Source of the DNA: Ceratodon purpureus
Taxonomy: Eukaryota; Streptophyta; Bryopsida; Pseudoditrichales; Ditrichaceae
Assembly (NCBI GenBank): GCA_014871385.1
Contig: CM026426.1
Location: forward strand, 64,337,877-64,401,876
Reading direction: 5' to 3'
DNA length: 64,000 nt
Positions 1 to 11,200 of this stretch are shown piece after piece. The notes beneath the pieces are model-generated. The model was given only the letters and a program-made list of their open reading frames with translations, had not been told where the DNA came from and searched no databases. A program made the position numbers and the translations under genes. The stretch's first letter is position 1; each line of letters opens with the position of its first letter.

Positions 1-465
1 GTATGCGAGCATGGAGCGGAGATTTGGAAGGCGGAGAGCAGAAAATGGGGTCTGAAATCTAAAAACAGAACTTTTTTTACTAAAATTATATACTAAAATC
101 AGAAAATTAGAATATTCTGAGAATATTCTTCCAATGCTACTTTTTAAGCGCTTCAATTAGGACCTATGACCGTGGAGTTTTTTCCAATATTCTCATCAAT
201 ATACGACATTTGATCCTATTACCGTTTTATTATTTTTAATATTTTTGGTGGAGAAAAATAATTTTACACATTTCTGTGCATTTCTACTTATTATTGGTTC
301 CATTCCATCGCATGAATGTTGATGTGGGGTGCACTGTCCGTAATCTAAGGGCACCAAGCACATGCCTTAAGATATTTAAGTTCAAGGTATGAAGAGTGTC
401 TTCTTCACTTTCACTTGCCTTTTTTTTGAGTAAGGGACACTTCTCTTTTGTACCAATCTACGATT
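1..465. other. AT-rich stretch without recognisable gene
   Basis: No open frame with family resemblance was seen. The sequence is AT-rich, and a TATTTAAG-like string near 372-379 lies about 90 bases before the first ATG of the next ORF, so part of it could be promoter sequence for that ORF. That is only a positional guess. Confidence 0.3.
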
Positions 466-858
466 ATGGAGGACGTAGAGGTGGTTGTTGTTTCGCTTGG
501 TGATGTTGTTGGCCTGTTTCAACCTTACGTGGAGGTTGAGGGAGAAGACGAGGTGTTTGGATGTGGCGAAGCACTTACACTTCCGGTGGTCATGGATGTT
601 GGAGTGGAGTTGGGAGGAGACCGTTCTGTGTTACAAGATCCTAAAGAGATCATAGTGGTTGGGGACGAGGTGGAGAAACCGTTCCCAACTCATGCATACT
701 CTAAGGTTGGAAAGATCCCACCGGGGACTTATTCTAGGGAAGCACTTAGAGGGTCAAGTGGGAGTAGTCCATTGTTGAAACGTCCCTACCTAGGACAATT
801 GCCAAGAGTGGGACCCAAAATGGACAAAAAAAGTAGCTTCTCATGTAGTAGAGTTTGA
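466..858 (+). CDS. Hypothetical acidic protein, 130 aa
   Basis: An uninterrupted frame runs from the ATG at 466 to the TGA at 856-858. The same frame is open upstream to a TTG at 448, but the ATG is the natural eukaryotic start. The product is rich in Val, Glu and Gly in its first half and more basic and Ser-rich at the end (SSPLLKRP, KMDKKSSFSC). No domain, signal peptide or membrane segment was recognised. It lies upstream of the 3' end of the opposite-strand MULE remnant and may be an accessory ORF or a chance ORF. Its length and the lack of stops are the only support. Confidence 0.3.
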   Translation: MEDVEVVVVSLGDVVGLFQPYVEVEGEDEVFGCGEALTLPVVMDVGVELGGDRSVLQDPKEIIVVGDEVEKPFPTHAYSKVGKIPPGTYSREALRGSSGSSPLLKRPYLGQLPRVGPKMDKKSSFSCSRV

Positions 859-1216
859 GGTTGGTAGATATGCTGAGAATGCAAAGGGTAAACGCATTAA
901 GTTCAGAGAATGAAATAGCTATTTGCATCAGTTTTTTGGTTGAAATAAAGTCATGACTTACTATAATAATTCTATGATTAACGTGGTTTAGGGTACAAGT
1001 CACCGAATGTAGTAATGTGGCATGCATTGCATTATTAGTTGGACCAATTACTAGGCGTGGCAATCAATGTGAATAGTGAGACCCTATATTAAAAAAAAAA
1101 AACAATACAAATATGTATTGCTGACTCAGTACAGGGAATAATTCAAATAGCAAATACTGTGCAACCTATTTGCCACCGTCCACGTGAAAGAACTTGGACT
1201 AAAAGTAGATTGCCCC
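859..1216. other. Intergenic stretch with A-tract
   Basis: No supported gene. A run of about 13 A residues lies at 1091-1103 on the plus strand, followed by AT-rich sequence. It abuts the 3' end of the minus-strand MULE coding remnant, but no terminal inverted repeat or target duplication was located. Confidence 0.3.
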
Positions 1217-4200
1217 CTAATTTCCTGCTAAAGGGTGTGTCAGGATTCCGCTTTCAAGACGTATCCTGACCTCCTTGAAGCTATAGGTAGGCGCGTGGAT
1301 GAAAAGGTCGGCGTTGGGATCGCGGATGCAAACCTTCAAAAGGATGATGTAGACGTGTTTACAGTAGGAGAATGGGATCCGCCTACAAAACTTAGTCATG
1401 GTCTTTCTAAATGCTGGGCAACTGCAATCGGGGTTCGAGCTGATGGTGATCTGGTAGTGCGTGACATAAAGTGGAATGCCGGAATCCAATCCTATGATGC
1501 AACCATGGCCTGGATGAGGTATCATGGTGACAGAACGGAGGCAAGCTTTGAGGGTGTCGGAGGAGCCTATGGAGAATCGCTGCGGGGATTAGGGCGAGTG
1601 GCAGTGCGCTCCACCATCCTCTGGCCTCTCTTGCCTAGGTAGCGGTCAGCATCTACAGGAAATGCCAAGGAACTTAGATTTGCAGGTGGCGTAGCGGAAG
1701 AGACGAGGCGTTGTGGAGAGACTGGCCTCTTCTGAGGGAGCCGGAATCCAGCCGCCTCTAGTGTACAAATTTCTATGATGTTCAAGTTTGTCCCGAGCTT
1801 TACAGGCCAGACGGTTGGAATTGGAGGCATCTCCTGATTTGCAGAGTACTTTGTAACCCACTTGAGCCTCGAGCCCTTCACGAATCTCTCAATGTCGCAG
1901 AACAGAAGAAGAATTATGTCCTCTCTGATGTGTTGCAACGGATGTTGGTCCAAACTCCTGTGTAGGTTGGTGTAGCAGTAGCGTTTGCGTTTCTCACGAT
2001 TTTCTCTGTACATTTCTTCTTAGTGAGAGCTCTTTGGGCCCTACAGCACTTTGCAGAAGTCCTCAGCAATCTTGAAATGTGTCATTCCTTGACGTTAACC
2101 TTGGTCTTCTCAACTGCATTCACATGGCGGATTCCGATCTCGTTTCTTGGAGTCTCCGGGATTGTCACTGAAACCTCTGTAGGAGAGTGATCTTCCTCAA
2201 CCTCCGTGTCATCTTCGGTGTCATCTCCAACAATGATGGGCATTTGGGAGGTGCGAGCCCTGATGTTACGTCCAGGTGCTTTTGGATAGGAGTAGTTTAC
2301 CTTGTCTGGACGGTGAGATTCTTCCTCAGCTCCAAGGGGTAGGTCGGACTTCCGCTTGATGGATCTGAAAACTTCCTCTTCAGCCAAGCGTGGCTGACGT
2401 GTACAGAACTCTTCTGCTCCAGGCATCTCTAACATGGGGTCTTCAAGCACATGCGGTCTCCCTGTCAACTTCGCCCCGCGCTATGTTACCCTCAGCTTGA
2501 GTTACTTCTTGGATGGACCCGTCTATGCAACGTCCCCTTTCAGAAACTAGTAGAAGTTGACAACTTGTAGAAATGCCCGAACATAGTCATCCACTGTAGC
2601 CACGTAGCGGTCGCCGCACTTATTACCAGAGGCTTGAAGCCACTTGCTGTGAACGGTTTTAGCAAGGTTACACGTAGGCATTTCTGCAAGTTCCTCCTCG
2701 GTAAATTTCTGCATGTAAAAGGGCTGCAATGGTTAGATGTGGTTCGGCATTTAGTATGAAACCTCTGGCTCTAGTAGAAACCCACCAATCTTTAATCGCG
2801 AGGTACAGAGTATTCGCTTCCTCCATGGTTTTGGCTGTCCGGTATTGGTGGCACAAATTCTTGTGTTGCTCCCACAGTTCTTCAGGGATGTACTTCTCAG
2901 TGTTGTTGACCATTGACTGTGTCTAATGAAATAGGCAGGATCTCTCTCGATCCTCCATACGGTCTTCCTTCTTCCCTATGCCGTAGACAATCTGAATTGC
3001 ATTCTAGTTGGCATGTGCGTTGTCTGCTATGAAGCCCTTGAAGTTTGGCGCTCCAACGCCATTCCTCTCCATGATAGCATTTAGGTTTCTCCAAAACAGG
3101 ATCTGGGCGTCACAGTCCTCTGACATCATGTCACAAGTAGCAATCGTCATGACACGGCAGTACGTTGAATTGTACACGTGGCATGACATCGTGGTCCACT
3201 TGCGTACCCGCTTCACGTGGTCGACATCACCTAGGCGTTCTGGAGATCGCTGCTGGACTGCATCCTTGACACGAGGTCCACACCACTTCCGGGCCCCACT
3301 TCTGACATCTTGAAGAGGAGCACTTTGTCCTGATCAGCCCTTTGACCAAGGAACTTGTTCTCTTGGACATATGCCCATAGACTGATTACACGCAGCTTTG
3401 TTATGGCATCCATTACTCCGTCATTCCTCAACATACGGAATGACATTACCTTGTTGCGAATGTTAGGTGAAGCCATGTCCTTGCACTTGTCAAGGACTGG
3501 AACAAGTTTCTCCATTGTGAGTTTCTTGGGAGGTGCATCCTCCTGCTGTAGGAAGTAATTCCCGATTAGAACCTTGCTTGCCTCCAGCACCACAGAGCTC
3601 TTCGTTGCTCGAGGTGTGTTTTTGACCTGTTCTGAGATCAAACTATTGATCTCAACCTTTGTATCTCTGTAGCCGCCAACCTTAACAAGGTGATCGTGAG
3701 TTCCAAGATGGATACACGCCCTGGTTTGGTTGACTTTACCAGACACATAATAAATACGCGCTCCACATGTAGCAATGCAAACGTGGGGTTCTTTGCATAC
3801 CTTGCATACAACTGTGGAATCTTTTGGTGGTGGCAAGTCGACTCTGAACCCTTGGAGTGTGTGCAGCCGTCGAACTTGGTCTTGTTCACATCACAAATCC
3901 GGGGCCTGCGTTCCAGAAATGGGTAGTCTTTGTTGGTGCAGCGCAGCCATCCGACGCAATTGGAGTACCGGAAAGATAGGCCCAAGTCGTTGGTGATGTT
4001 GGTGGTGATGGTCTTGGTCTAGACATAGCCGTCGTATCGTTTGCCCATACCTTGCATGGACTTTGCTTGCGACCGTGATGCTCCTTCTGCGGCCGGGGGC
4101 AACTCGAAGAGAATTGCTTCATTGAAAACGGCAGGCAAGTACTCTACTCTCTCGTGTCAAATTTTTGAGTAATCCATTTTCTTCAGAACATTCTTCTTAC

Positions 4201-4807
4201 TAGGTCTCTCGGCATGTTTGCGAAGTAAATGGACAATACTGACAGTACCGTCTACTGAAATCTTAGAGGGATTGGGACACTATACTGGAGGGGAAACTGC
4301 GGACCTAGACTCTGCAGTGTCTCACGTGACAGGATTGGACGATGTAGCACGACTATTTACCTTGTCTAAAGAGAGAGAGATGATTGGCATTTGAAGAGGA
4401 GTATCTAGCCCAGGCTCTACCTTGACCTTTACGTCACGAGAAAGCAGAGTATGAACAGTGCAAGTGGAGGAGCAACAGGGAGTAAGAATCTCTGTAGACG
4501 TCTACATCTGGGACACTGTAAGTCCATAAACTCTATATGTACCAGGATACAAATGCCAATTCAAGATACCATCTTCCCCTCTCTCAGACACCTGGCCTAG
4601 AGTGTGAGTAACCTTTGTTGTTATCTCGTCAAAAATCTCCTCCTCGACACTGATTGTATCCTCTCTGAAACTGAATCTCATACTAAGGTGCTGGGAGGAC
4701 ACGCATGCCATACCAGTGTCTGTGGTATGAATATAGAGAGGAATCCGAAAGCCATGAGCGTAGAGGACGACTGTGCCCTGGACTTCCTGAGGAACTGCGT
4801 ACGCCAT
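1217..4807 (-). pseudogene. MULE-type transposase remnant with GCM/WRKY-like finger, DDE core and SWIM finger
   Basis: A decayed transposase read in several frames on the minus strand. The N-terminal segment starts at the ATG at 4807-4805 (MAYAVPQEV) and ends at a TAG at 4502. At about 3690-3850 there is a zinc-finger-like block with CKVCKEPHVC, ARIYYV and a terminal HLGTHDH, as in the GCM/WRKY fold used by Mutator-like proteins. The catalytic region covers 2668-3216: FKGFIADNAHAN carries the second Asp, and CLFH just after it is the CxxH motif typical of MULE DDE cores. The C-terminus at 1217-1525 holds a SWIM finger, CSC then 18 residues then CKH. Frames change near 1580, 2000-2080, 2540, 3000 and 3840. 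TAG stops fall after AN and after CLFH, where I expect Trp in this family. It cannot be active as it stands. The family call is good; exact element ends are unknown. Confidence 0.72.
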
Positions 4808-5335
4808 AGTCAAACGTAGAGTGCGGGGATATGACACTAATTGAGGGAGGATGCACAAGAATGAGAGATTGAAGAGGTCGATTACAATGATTATATATAG
4901 TTCTGGATGCATCATAGAAAATGAATGTGAATTAGGAGTAGAAGAAGTTAGTTAGACTCTAAGTAACAGAGTTATTTATTCCTTGCGTAGTGATGAGAAT
5001 TTAAGTGTAGTTATATTAACTCAGGTCAGTATCACTTTAGATTGTGGTCTTAATTTTTATTCAGAAGAGCATGTCTTGGATTAGCTTTAGCCGCCTTTCA
5101 TTCTGGAATTTTGGCGTGGACCTCTGTGATGGATGACCCTTTGTCATCAATTCTATTTTAGTGGAGATTTTATTGATGTCACAATAAATTTTAAATAAAT
5201 TTATATGTACATCAACTTTAATTCAAAATTCATTTAATTTTAGTTGTACCTTATTTTAGGTTGTTTAAGGTACATGACAGTGATCCATATTATAATGGTA
5301 GTAGGAGTTGTTGAGCAGTAGTAGGCGATGTTGGG
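4808..5335. other. AT-rich spacer upstream of the MULE remnant
   Basis: Non-coding by inspection. It should contain the 5' end and promoter of the minus-strand MULE and the upstream region of the plus-strand ORF at 5404. No clear terminal inverted repeat matching the other end was found by eye. Confidence 0.3.
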
Positions 5336-5342
5336 TATATAA
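5336..5342 (+). promoter_or_regulatory. Possible TATA box
   Basis: TATATAA lies 62 bases upstream of the ATG at 5404 in otherwise AT-poor context (GGG before, GTTGAG after). Spacing would allow a transcription start near 5365-5375. Supported only by motif and position. Confidence 0.35.
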
Positions 5343-5403
5343 GTTGAGTCGAAATCCTTTTGAGTCCGTTATTGTGAGGGGATTCTTCTAGTTACTTAGA
5401 CAC

Positions 5404-5895
5404 ATGAAGGAGAGTGGAGGGTCTACTCCCTCCAATTATGTCACTCCTAAACCGAGAAGGAAACCAGGTGGCACTGATTTTACGAATAGGAGAGCGAGAA
5501 AGAGGAGAGCATCACGTAAGAAGGTAGATTTGGAAGGTGATCATTTGAGTGCACCCGTGAAGGGGAGAGGAGTGGGACTCCCTGTAGCGTTGAAGTTTTG
5601 TAGCATTTGTAAACTCATTCTAGACTCTATAGTTGAGGTAAAGGAAGAGATCTTGGATTACACCGTGGTTGAGAATCAGGAGCACGAGGTACCCTGTACT
5701 GTGGTACCACGTGAGGAGAGGATGGAAGATTTAGATTTTAATTGTAGTCAAAGAGTAGAGTCTCCGCAGCCTTCGTTTGGGAGGAAGGATTCTCGCTCAA
5801 GGGAGATGCGTTCACAATCCGATGACGATTGTCACTCTGAAGTGGTAAGTGTACTACACCGTCTAAGAAAAGGCCATTTTTGTGTGGATCAATAG
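5404..5895 (+). CDS. Hypothetical basic-to-acidic protein, 163 aa
   Basis: An uninterrupted frame from ATG 5404 to TAG 5893-5895. The N-terminal third is strongly basic (KPRRKPGG, NRRARKRRASRKK) and looks like a bipartite nuclear localisation or nucleic-acid-binding segment. The middle has a CSICK motif, and the rest is acidic and Ser-rich (SQSDDDCHSE). It ends in VLHRLRKGHFCVDQ. A TATA-like box sits 62 bases upstream. No family was recognised. It could be a gag-like or regulatory ORF of a mobile element, or the first exon of a larger gene, since GGTAAGTG at about 5844-5851 could act as a donor. Confidence 0.4.
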   Translation: MKESGGSTPSNYVTPKPRRKPGGTDFTNRRARKRRASRKKVDLEGDHLSAPVKGRGVGLPVALKFCSICKLILDSIVEVKEEILDYTVVENQEHEVPCTVVPREERMEDLDFNCSQRVESPQPSFGRKDSRSREMRSQSDDDCHSEVVSVLHRLRKGHFCVDQ

Positions 5896-6002
5896 AATCA
5901 GGTTATTCTAAGCATTTATTTTAAAAAAGTCCAAGCAATAATATTCAGTGAAATAAGTTCAACATTAGATCCAACTGGTGAACGTAGTGGGATACTAGAT
6001 TA

Positions 6003-6353
6003 CTAGTTGAGAGAATAAGAGCTTTCTCTTGAATCTTTGAGTGATTGTAGATGATTGCTTGAAAATGTCTGTAGCACATTCCGTGGTACTTCGAGTGGTG
6101 AGCAAGTATTTAATGGGCCTAGAAAACATTCTATCAAGTGATCAATGAGAGCGGGCGAGATCCCGTTAAAATAAGGAGGCATTAATTTTTTAGTAGTGCC
6201 CGTACATGGTCTGGGCGGCATGCGGGCTACTTGGATATCGTATATTGCAGGTGAAGTTGATGGGATGGTTGATTTGATTACTACCTTCCGGTTGTAAAAG
6301 TCAATCGAGCTCCCTACATTGACTTCGACACCGCATGTCGTTCGCACTGCCAT
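6003..6353 (-). CDS. Unrecognised minus-strand ORF, 116 aa
   Basis: The frame is open from an ATG at 6353 to a stop at 6003. The translation has ordinary protein-like composition (IYDIQVARMPPRP, LIDHLIECFLGPL), but I recognise no family. The same frame is also open upstream to 6575, overlapping a plus-strand low-complexity frame. A chance ORF is quite possible. Confidence 0.2.
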   Translation of the reverse strand: MAVRTTCGVEVNVGSSIDFYNRKVVIKSTIPSTSPAIYDIQVARMPPRPCTGTTKKLMPPYFNGISPALIDHLIECFLGPLNTCSPLEVPRNVLQTFSSNHLQSLKDSRESSYSLN

Positions 6354-6472
6354 TTGGATAGGTTTGATGAGATTTCGAGATCTCACTTTACAAAGGGTGG
6401 TGTAGTCGACTTGGCTCTTCTTTGCACACAGAGATTTCAAATAGAGGGAGAGGAGGGTGAGGAATTGCCTAG

Positions 6473-6765
6473 GTGTGCGAGGAGAGTTCGGGCGGCGAAT
6501 CTGCAAGCGAAGCGGGGCGAGGCAACGCTCGAGACGATGGGCAAGAGCAGGATGTTGAAGTCGCCAAAAGAGCAAGGGGATTCGATGGTGCGGGAGGAGC
6601 TACCGACTTGGATGAATCTGCAAGAGGGATTCGGGAAGGAGGGAGGGATTCAGGAGACGAGGTTGAGCGAGGTGGTGGAAACGACGATGTCAAGGAGGGA
6701 GATTCTGACGAAGACGACGAGGTACTTCACGAAGTCAGCATTGCAAGTTTAGTGAATGATGTTAG
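6473..6765 (+). CDS. Acidic low-complexity coding remnant
   Basis: This frame encodes a Gly/Asp/Glu/Arg-rich segment (GNARDDGQEQDVEV, DSDEDDEVLHE) resembling the disordered tail of a transposase or nuclear protein. Another plus-strand frame from 6354 is open over the same bases, so the true frame is uncertain. After about 6765 the sequence passes into tandem repeats and coding character is lost. No catalytic domain is visible. Confidence 0.25.
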
Positions 6766-6853
6766 TTGGGAGACGCCGGTTGTTTGCGGGTTGTGGGTTT
6801 TTACCGATTTGCGTGTGTATGGGTTGTCGGTTGAGGGTTGTTTGTGGGTTGCA

Positions 6854-6974
6854 GGTTTGTTTATGGGTTGCGGGTTTGTTTATGGGTTGCGGATTGTTTG
6901 CATATTTGATACTGTTGGTGTTGGGAATTTTTTGCGAATTGGTATTGGGAATTCTTTGCGAATTGGTGTTGGGG
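6854..6974 (+). repeat. Two short tandem repeats (19 bp and 24 bp units)
   Basis: At 6854-6891 a 19-bp unit, GGTTTGTTTATGGGTTGCG, occurs twice in tandem, with looser GGGTTG repeats upstream from about 6780. At 6917-6964 a 24-bp unit (GGTGTTGGGAATT then TTTTGCGAATT) occurs twice with two mismatches, and a third partial copy follows. This is a GT-rich minisatellite patch on the plus strand. Confidence 0.8.
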
Positions 6975-7135
6975 TACCCTTCTCTGTTGCTGCTTGTTTG
7001 GGCTGCTCTGCTTGCGTGCTCGCTTGCTGGCGGGATTACTTGGGGTTGAATCTCCTGATCCCACGGCTGCCTTTGCGACTAGGCAGGCCAGAGATGACCC
7101 TCAATGAGATCACCATTCTGATCCCCCTTTGAATG

Positions 7136-7680
7136 CTTGGTGCCACGGTTAAGATATAATGTTGTGTGTGCCGCATTTCGAGGACCGGCTAAGGTGAAAT
7201 TACCAACCAAAGAGTGTTGGGTGCTAGGAGCCTCACATTGTGATTGCGATGCGAAGGCTCACCCGAAGGGGTGGGCCGATGATGCATAGAAATGTTGCTT
7301 TTTTTTTTTGATATATAAGTGCGTGAGCCTACTATCATCACAGACTGTAGGCCGAGAGCCTCACTTTACACTCAGTTGGTTGCGGTTTTTTTAATTTAAT
7401 TTAAATAAGTGAACATGAAGTCTTGATGATAGCTGTTTTTTCTAATAATCATTATTTTGTTTATGAATTAAGAGTCCTCTGAGGATAATATGGGGAGCCA
7501 TGATCAAGTACCGACTCCAGCAGAGACCGAAGTACATGATTAGTTTGTCAACCACCATAAATTTCACCGATTTACATAGTTGACTTCTGCCTTTTAATTT
7601 ATTGCTCACGTCTCTTTTAAAAGTAGAATATAACTTTCACTTTATTTCTTCTACTCTAGGTTTATAATATAATCCGATGC
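7136..7680. other. No gene seen
   Basis: Mixed sequence with a T-tract at about 7300-7311 followed by ATATATAAG. No coding frame or known element was recognised. It could include element 3' sequence but shows no boundary signal. Confidence 0.3.
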
Positions 7681-7800
7681 TCCTGAGTTGTCCGCCACCT
7701 CCCCCATATCAGTGATGAATGTTTCTGATCTCTCGAATTCATTTGATCAGCACTATTGTACCTGTACTGTAGCAAGCCCTGTAGGTGTGGGTAGGTCCAA

Positions 7801-7896
7801 TCTCCACAGTACATGCCTACCTCTCCACAGTACATGCCTACATTCCCAGTGTATGAGCCTACCTCCCCGGGCTACATGCCCACATCTCCTCCATAG
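7801..7896 (+). repeat. 21-bp repeat encoding Pol II CTD-like heptads
   Basis: Units at 7801-7821 and 7822-7842 differ at one base; 7843-7863 and 7864-7884 are diverged. In the frame starting at 7801 they encode [28 protein letters not shown], then SPP and a TAG at 7894-7896. The pattern Y-M-P-T-S-P-Q is close to the Pol II CTD consensus Y-S-P-T-S-P-S. The frame continues past the TAG as a Pro/Ser-rich segment (GSPPMSPPSLSSP) to a TAG near 8039. An upstream TAG at about 7792 also breaks it. Likely a Pro-rich exon remnant, possibly of the gene starting near 8.2 kb. Confidence 0.6.
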
Positions 7897-8202
7897 GGTT
7901 CACCGCCGATGTCTCCACCCTCTCTATCCTCGCCTATTATAGTGGAGAGGCCAGCCCCTGTGGTCTTTGCCCTTCCAGCAATATTGCCGTGCCATGTCCA
8001 ACAAACTAGACGATTTTGGAGGGGAGGTCGCCACTGTAGATAGTCTCTGGAACTGTAGACAGTCTCTGGAGTATTATAGGTGTGCATCACGTAGATAGTA
8101 CCTCCAAGCGCAGATGATAATTGAGTTGTTACAAAAGATTTATGAATATAAAATGATATTTTTATTTTCTTTTATAAATTTTTCTTTGTCTTAAAAATTT
8201 CC

Positions 8203-11200
8203 TTGATTGCAATTTTGGTATTAATTTGCACACCTTTCGGCAGCTTATGCAAACGCAAGATGTGTTGGCAAAACCATCTTGTCCGATAGACTTGAAGAGT
8301 GCTATAGAAGGCGAATTGCAGCATCGAAAACAACACAAGGTGGACTCTATAGCCGTCATCAACAACCTCAGGATCAAATTGGAGAAGAAGTCCCAATTGT
8401 TGGTGCCCCTGTGCAGGATAATCTCAATGGCCAAGGTTAGACCAGTGGGCAAAATGGGGGTACAGCATTTGGAGCGGGAGTTCGTAAAGGGATATAGAGA
8501 TGGGGACCGCATAATGTACATCTCCATGTACAACAACGAAGAGCTGACAAGGGATGTTACGGACGAGGTCATGGCCGGTTGGAGCCCATTATGGAGGGAC
8601 GCAAATGAGACTTTTGAAGATGACCTTCGGGGAGACGAGGACTGGATGCAATTCTCAGGCAAGATGTTTTTTGTCTGGGAAGGTAACCATCGCCTCTCAG
8701 CATAGCTTCGCCATATAAACAAGCACCTTGCGAACGATCCATCATGGCACATCTCTTTGCATTTCATAATACTAGACCCTTGCGGCCATGTGGGCAATCT
8801 TCTTCACGCAATGCATGACATCAACTGGTACGTACTTGTGTTTTAGTTCTTGTTTTTTCATTTGTAAGTTATTCTTCTATTATGTATTATTCTTCTTACT
8901 TTTTTATTTGATATTGAGGTTGACTAAGAATGACCACGTGAAGAGTAATCTCCCTGCAAAATTGTTTCGAATCCGCTCATTTGGGATGATGAAACTCGAA
9001 GAATTTAAAGACCTTCACAGTCCTCAAGAATTTGATGCATGTTTGAAGAACAAGCCACCTAATCTGTCATGGTTTCCCTTAACAACTAAAGTTTTCATCG
9101 CATTTTTGTACCGAGTAAGTTTATCTCCTTTCTCTCTTTGCTCGTAATAATTCGATTATTTTTGAATTTTCTTAAGTTTGATTATCTTTCTACAACAGGA
9201 AATCGTAGTGGCCTTGGATGAAGCAGCTAGGGCCTACCTTGACTAGACAGCGGAGGATGAACAGACTACAAATGCGGTTTGGGATGTCATGAATGAGGCA
9301 TCACATAGAATGGTCGAGTCCATTAAGAAGAAGGACTTTACCAAGTACTTGGCAATTGCAAATCCCAAGAATGGTGAGGACTTCCTTAGTGAGGTGAGAC
9401 CCTCACTGAGGTTGAGTTCAGTATTTCGTATCATTACAACATTTTCCAATAATATTTTTTCTAAGACTTCTCTACTCTTGGCAGATCAATTGGCATTTCA
9501 GTGACTTCCCTAAACCAGAGATGTCCCTCGATAAGCTCCAAAAGATTGTTCTAGCGGCCGTCGAGGCCAAATACAAGGCTCGTTAGTTGAAGTGGTGGAA
9601 CTCATCTCTGAGTTCCCGACTGTCTTACAGATTTCTACCGCCTGATTTCAAGGATACCGAATTCGACCCTTAGTTGAACAGGGCTTCATTCTTGGCTGGG
9701 ATATAGTTTGGAAATATTCTTTTCCAATTACATGATGCTTTCTTATCATACTGAATTCTTTCTTGTTGCTACTGAATCCTTCGTCTGTATTATAGTTGGA
9801 GGAAGCCCTCATCAACGAAGTCGAGGACATATTTAAGGCGGAGAACCTCGTTATCAATTGGAAGGCATTTCCTGATGTCCAACAGCTGGGCGATTATGTG
9901 GAGAGTTCACGTATTCTGTTGTGGGACAAGGCCTTCCCTACGTTCATTGGAAAGAAGGCTGAGAAGGTCTTCGACAAGATGTCAAGTTTCGCTAAATTCC
10001 GTGGACCCGCTAAGATTGTCAAGCGGGTACTTATCGGTACGTGACCTAACTTAGTCCCATTCCCATTTTATAATGGGCTCTCTATTTCTTTCTAATACTA
10101 ACCTTCTAAATGTCTTTCCTTAGGTACTTCAAGCAAGAGCTTGTTTTGAAGGGGGCCATCAACGTTCAGCAACTCCCCAAGTACTTTACTGCTTGGACGC
10201 AGAGAAGCTCGGACCAGTGTATCTATTCTCCCCAGCAGTTGAAAAGGTACAAAGCTCCTCACTTGGAAGCTGGATGCTGGTATCTTGATTGTTTTTGTGG
10301 TTTCACTATTGACTCAGAGGCGAACGTCAAGACTTTACACGATGGGGGTGAGGTGGTGGTCGAAGACTCGGTGGATGGTGCAGAAGATCACAAAGGACAG
10401 CAAGATCAATCATCTGCTCCTCCACCGAAGAGAGGGAGAGGGCGGCGACTGAAATCTCTGCGTTCTCAGTTACAGGCATCACAGCAAAGTGGTGCAGAGT
10501 CTTCTGCGCCAGGGCGGAAGGCACCAGAGCCCTCTCCAGGTCATGTCGTTTCGAAGCCTTCTCCAACTTCTACGACAGCTCCTTCCTCGATCAGTGCTTC
10601 TGAGGTCACCTGGAGACTCATTGAGCAGAGGAAGGCCAAACGGTTTCCGCAAACTACCTCTTCCGCTAGAACTCGGCATTCCACACATGTTTATGTCATC
10701 AACTCATCTGTGGATTCCGTATTGGTTCGAAACAAGGAGCTCTCTGACATGGGTGGCGATCCGGAATGGAACAAGGCTCTAGACATCGTTTGAAAGGTAT
10801 GGTCCGTTGCTTAGACCTTTCCCTTGGATACGTACACTACTGTGAATCTTATAGTGTCTAACTCTGCTTTCTTGTTTCCTCAAGTTTGGAGCAGGCCGCC
10901 AAAACCAAATTCCGCCACAATGCAAAGAACAGAAGCATATGGGAGTCGACTTGATCATTGCCGACATCCCTAAGAATCTTCCTGTCCCTTCGGTATCCGA
11001 TCTCCCCTCCGTCATTCCACCTTGAAACTCTTGTGATAAGAAGTATGTGCAGAACATCTTCGAATTTGCAAGACATTACTTGCAGTATGATGGTGCTCTT
11101 TGCATAATCCACAACAACGACCAAGACCTGGCTGCGCATATTTTTGAAGAGGCTAAGGCTAATGTCTTTGTGAAGCACACCGACTTGTGGGGCTTCAATG

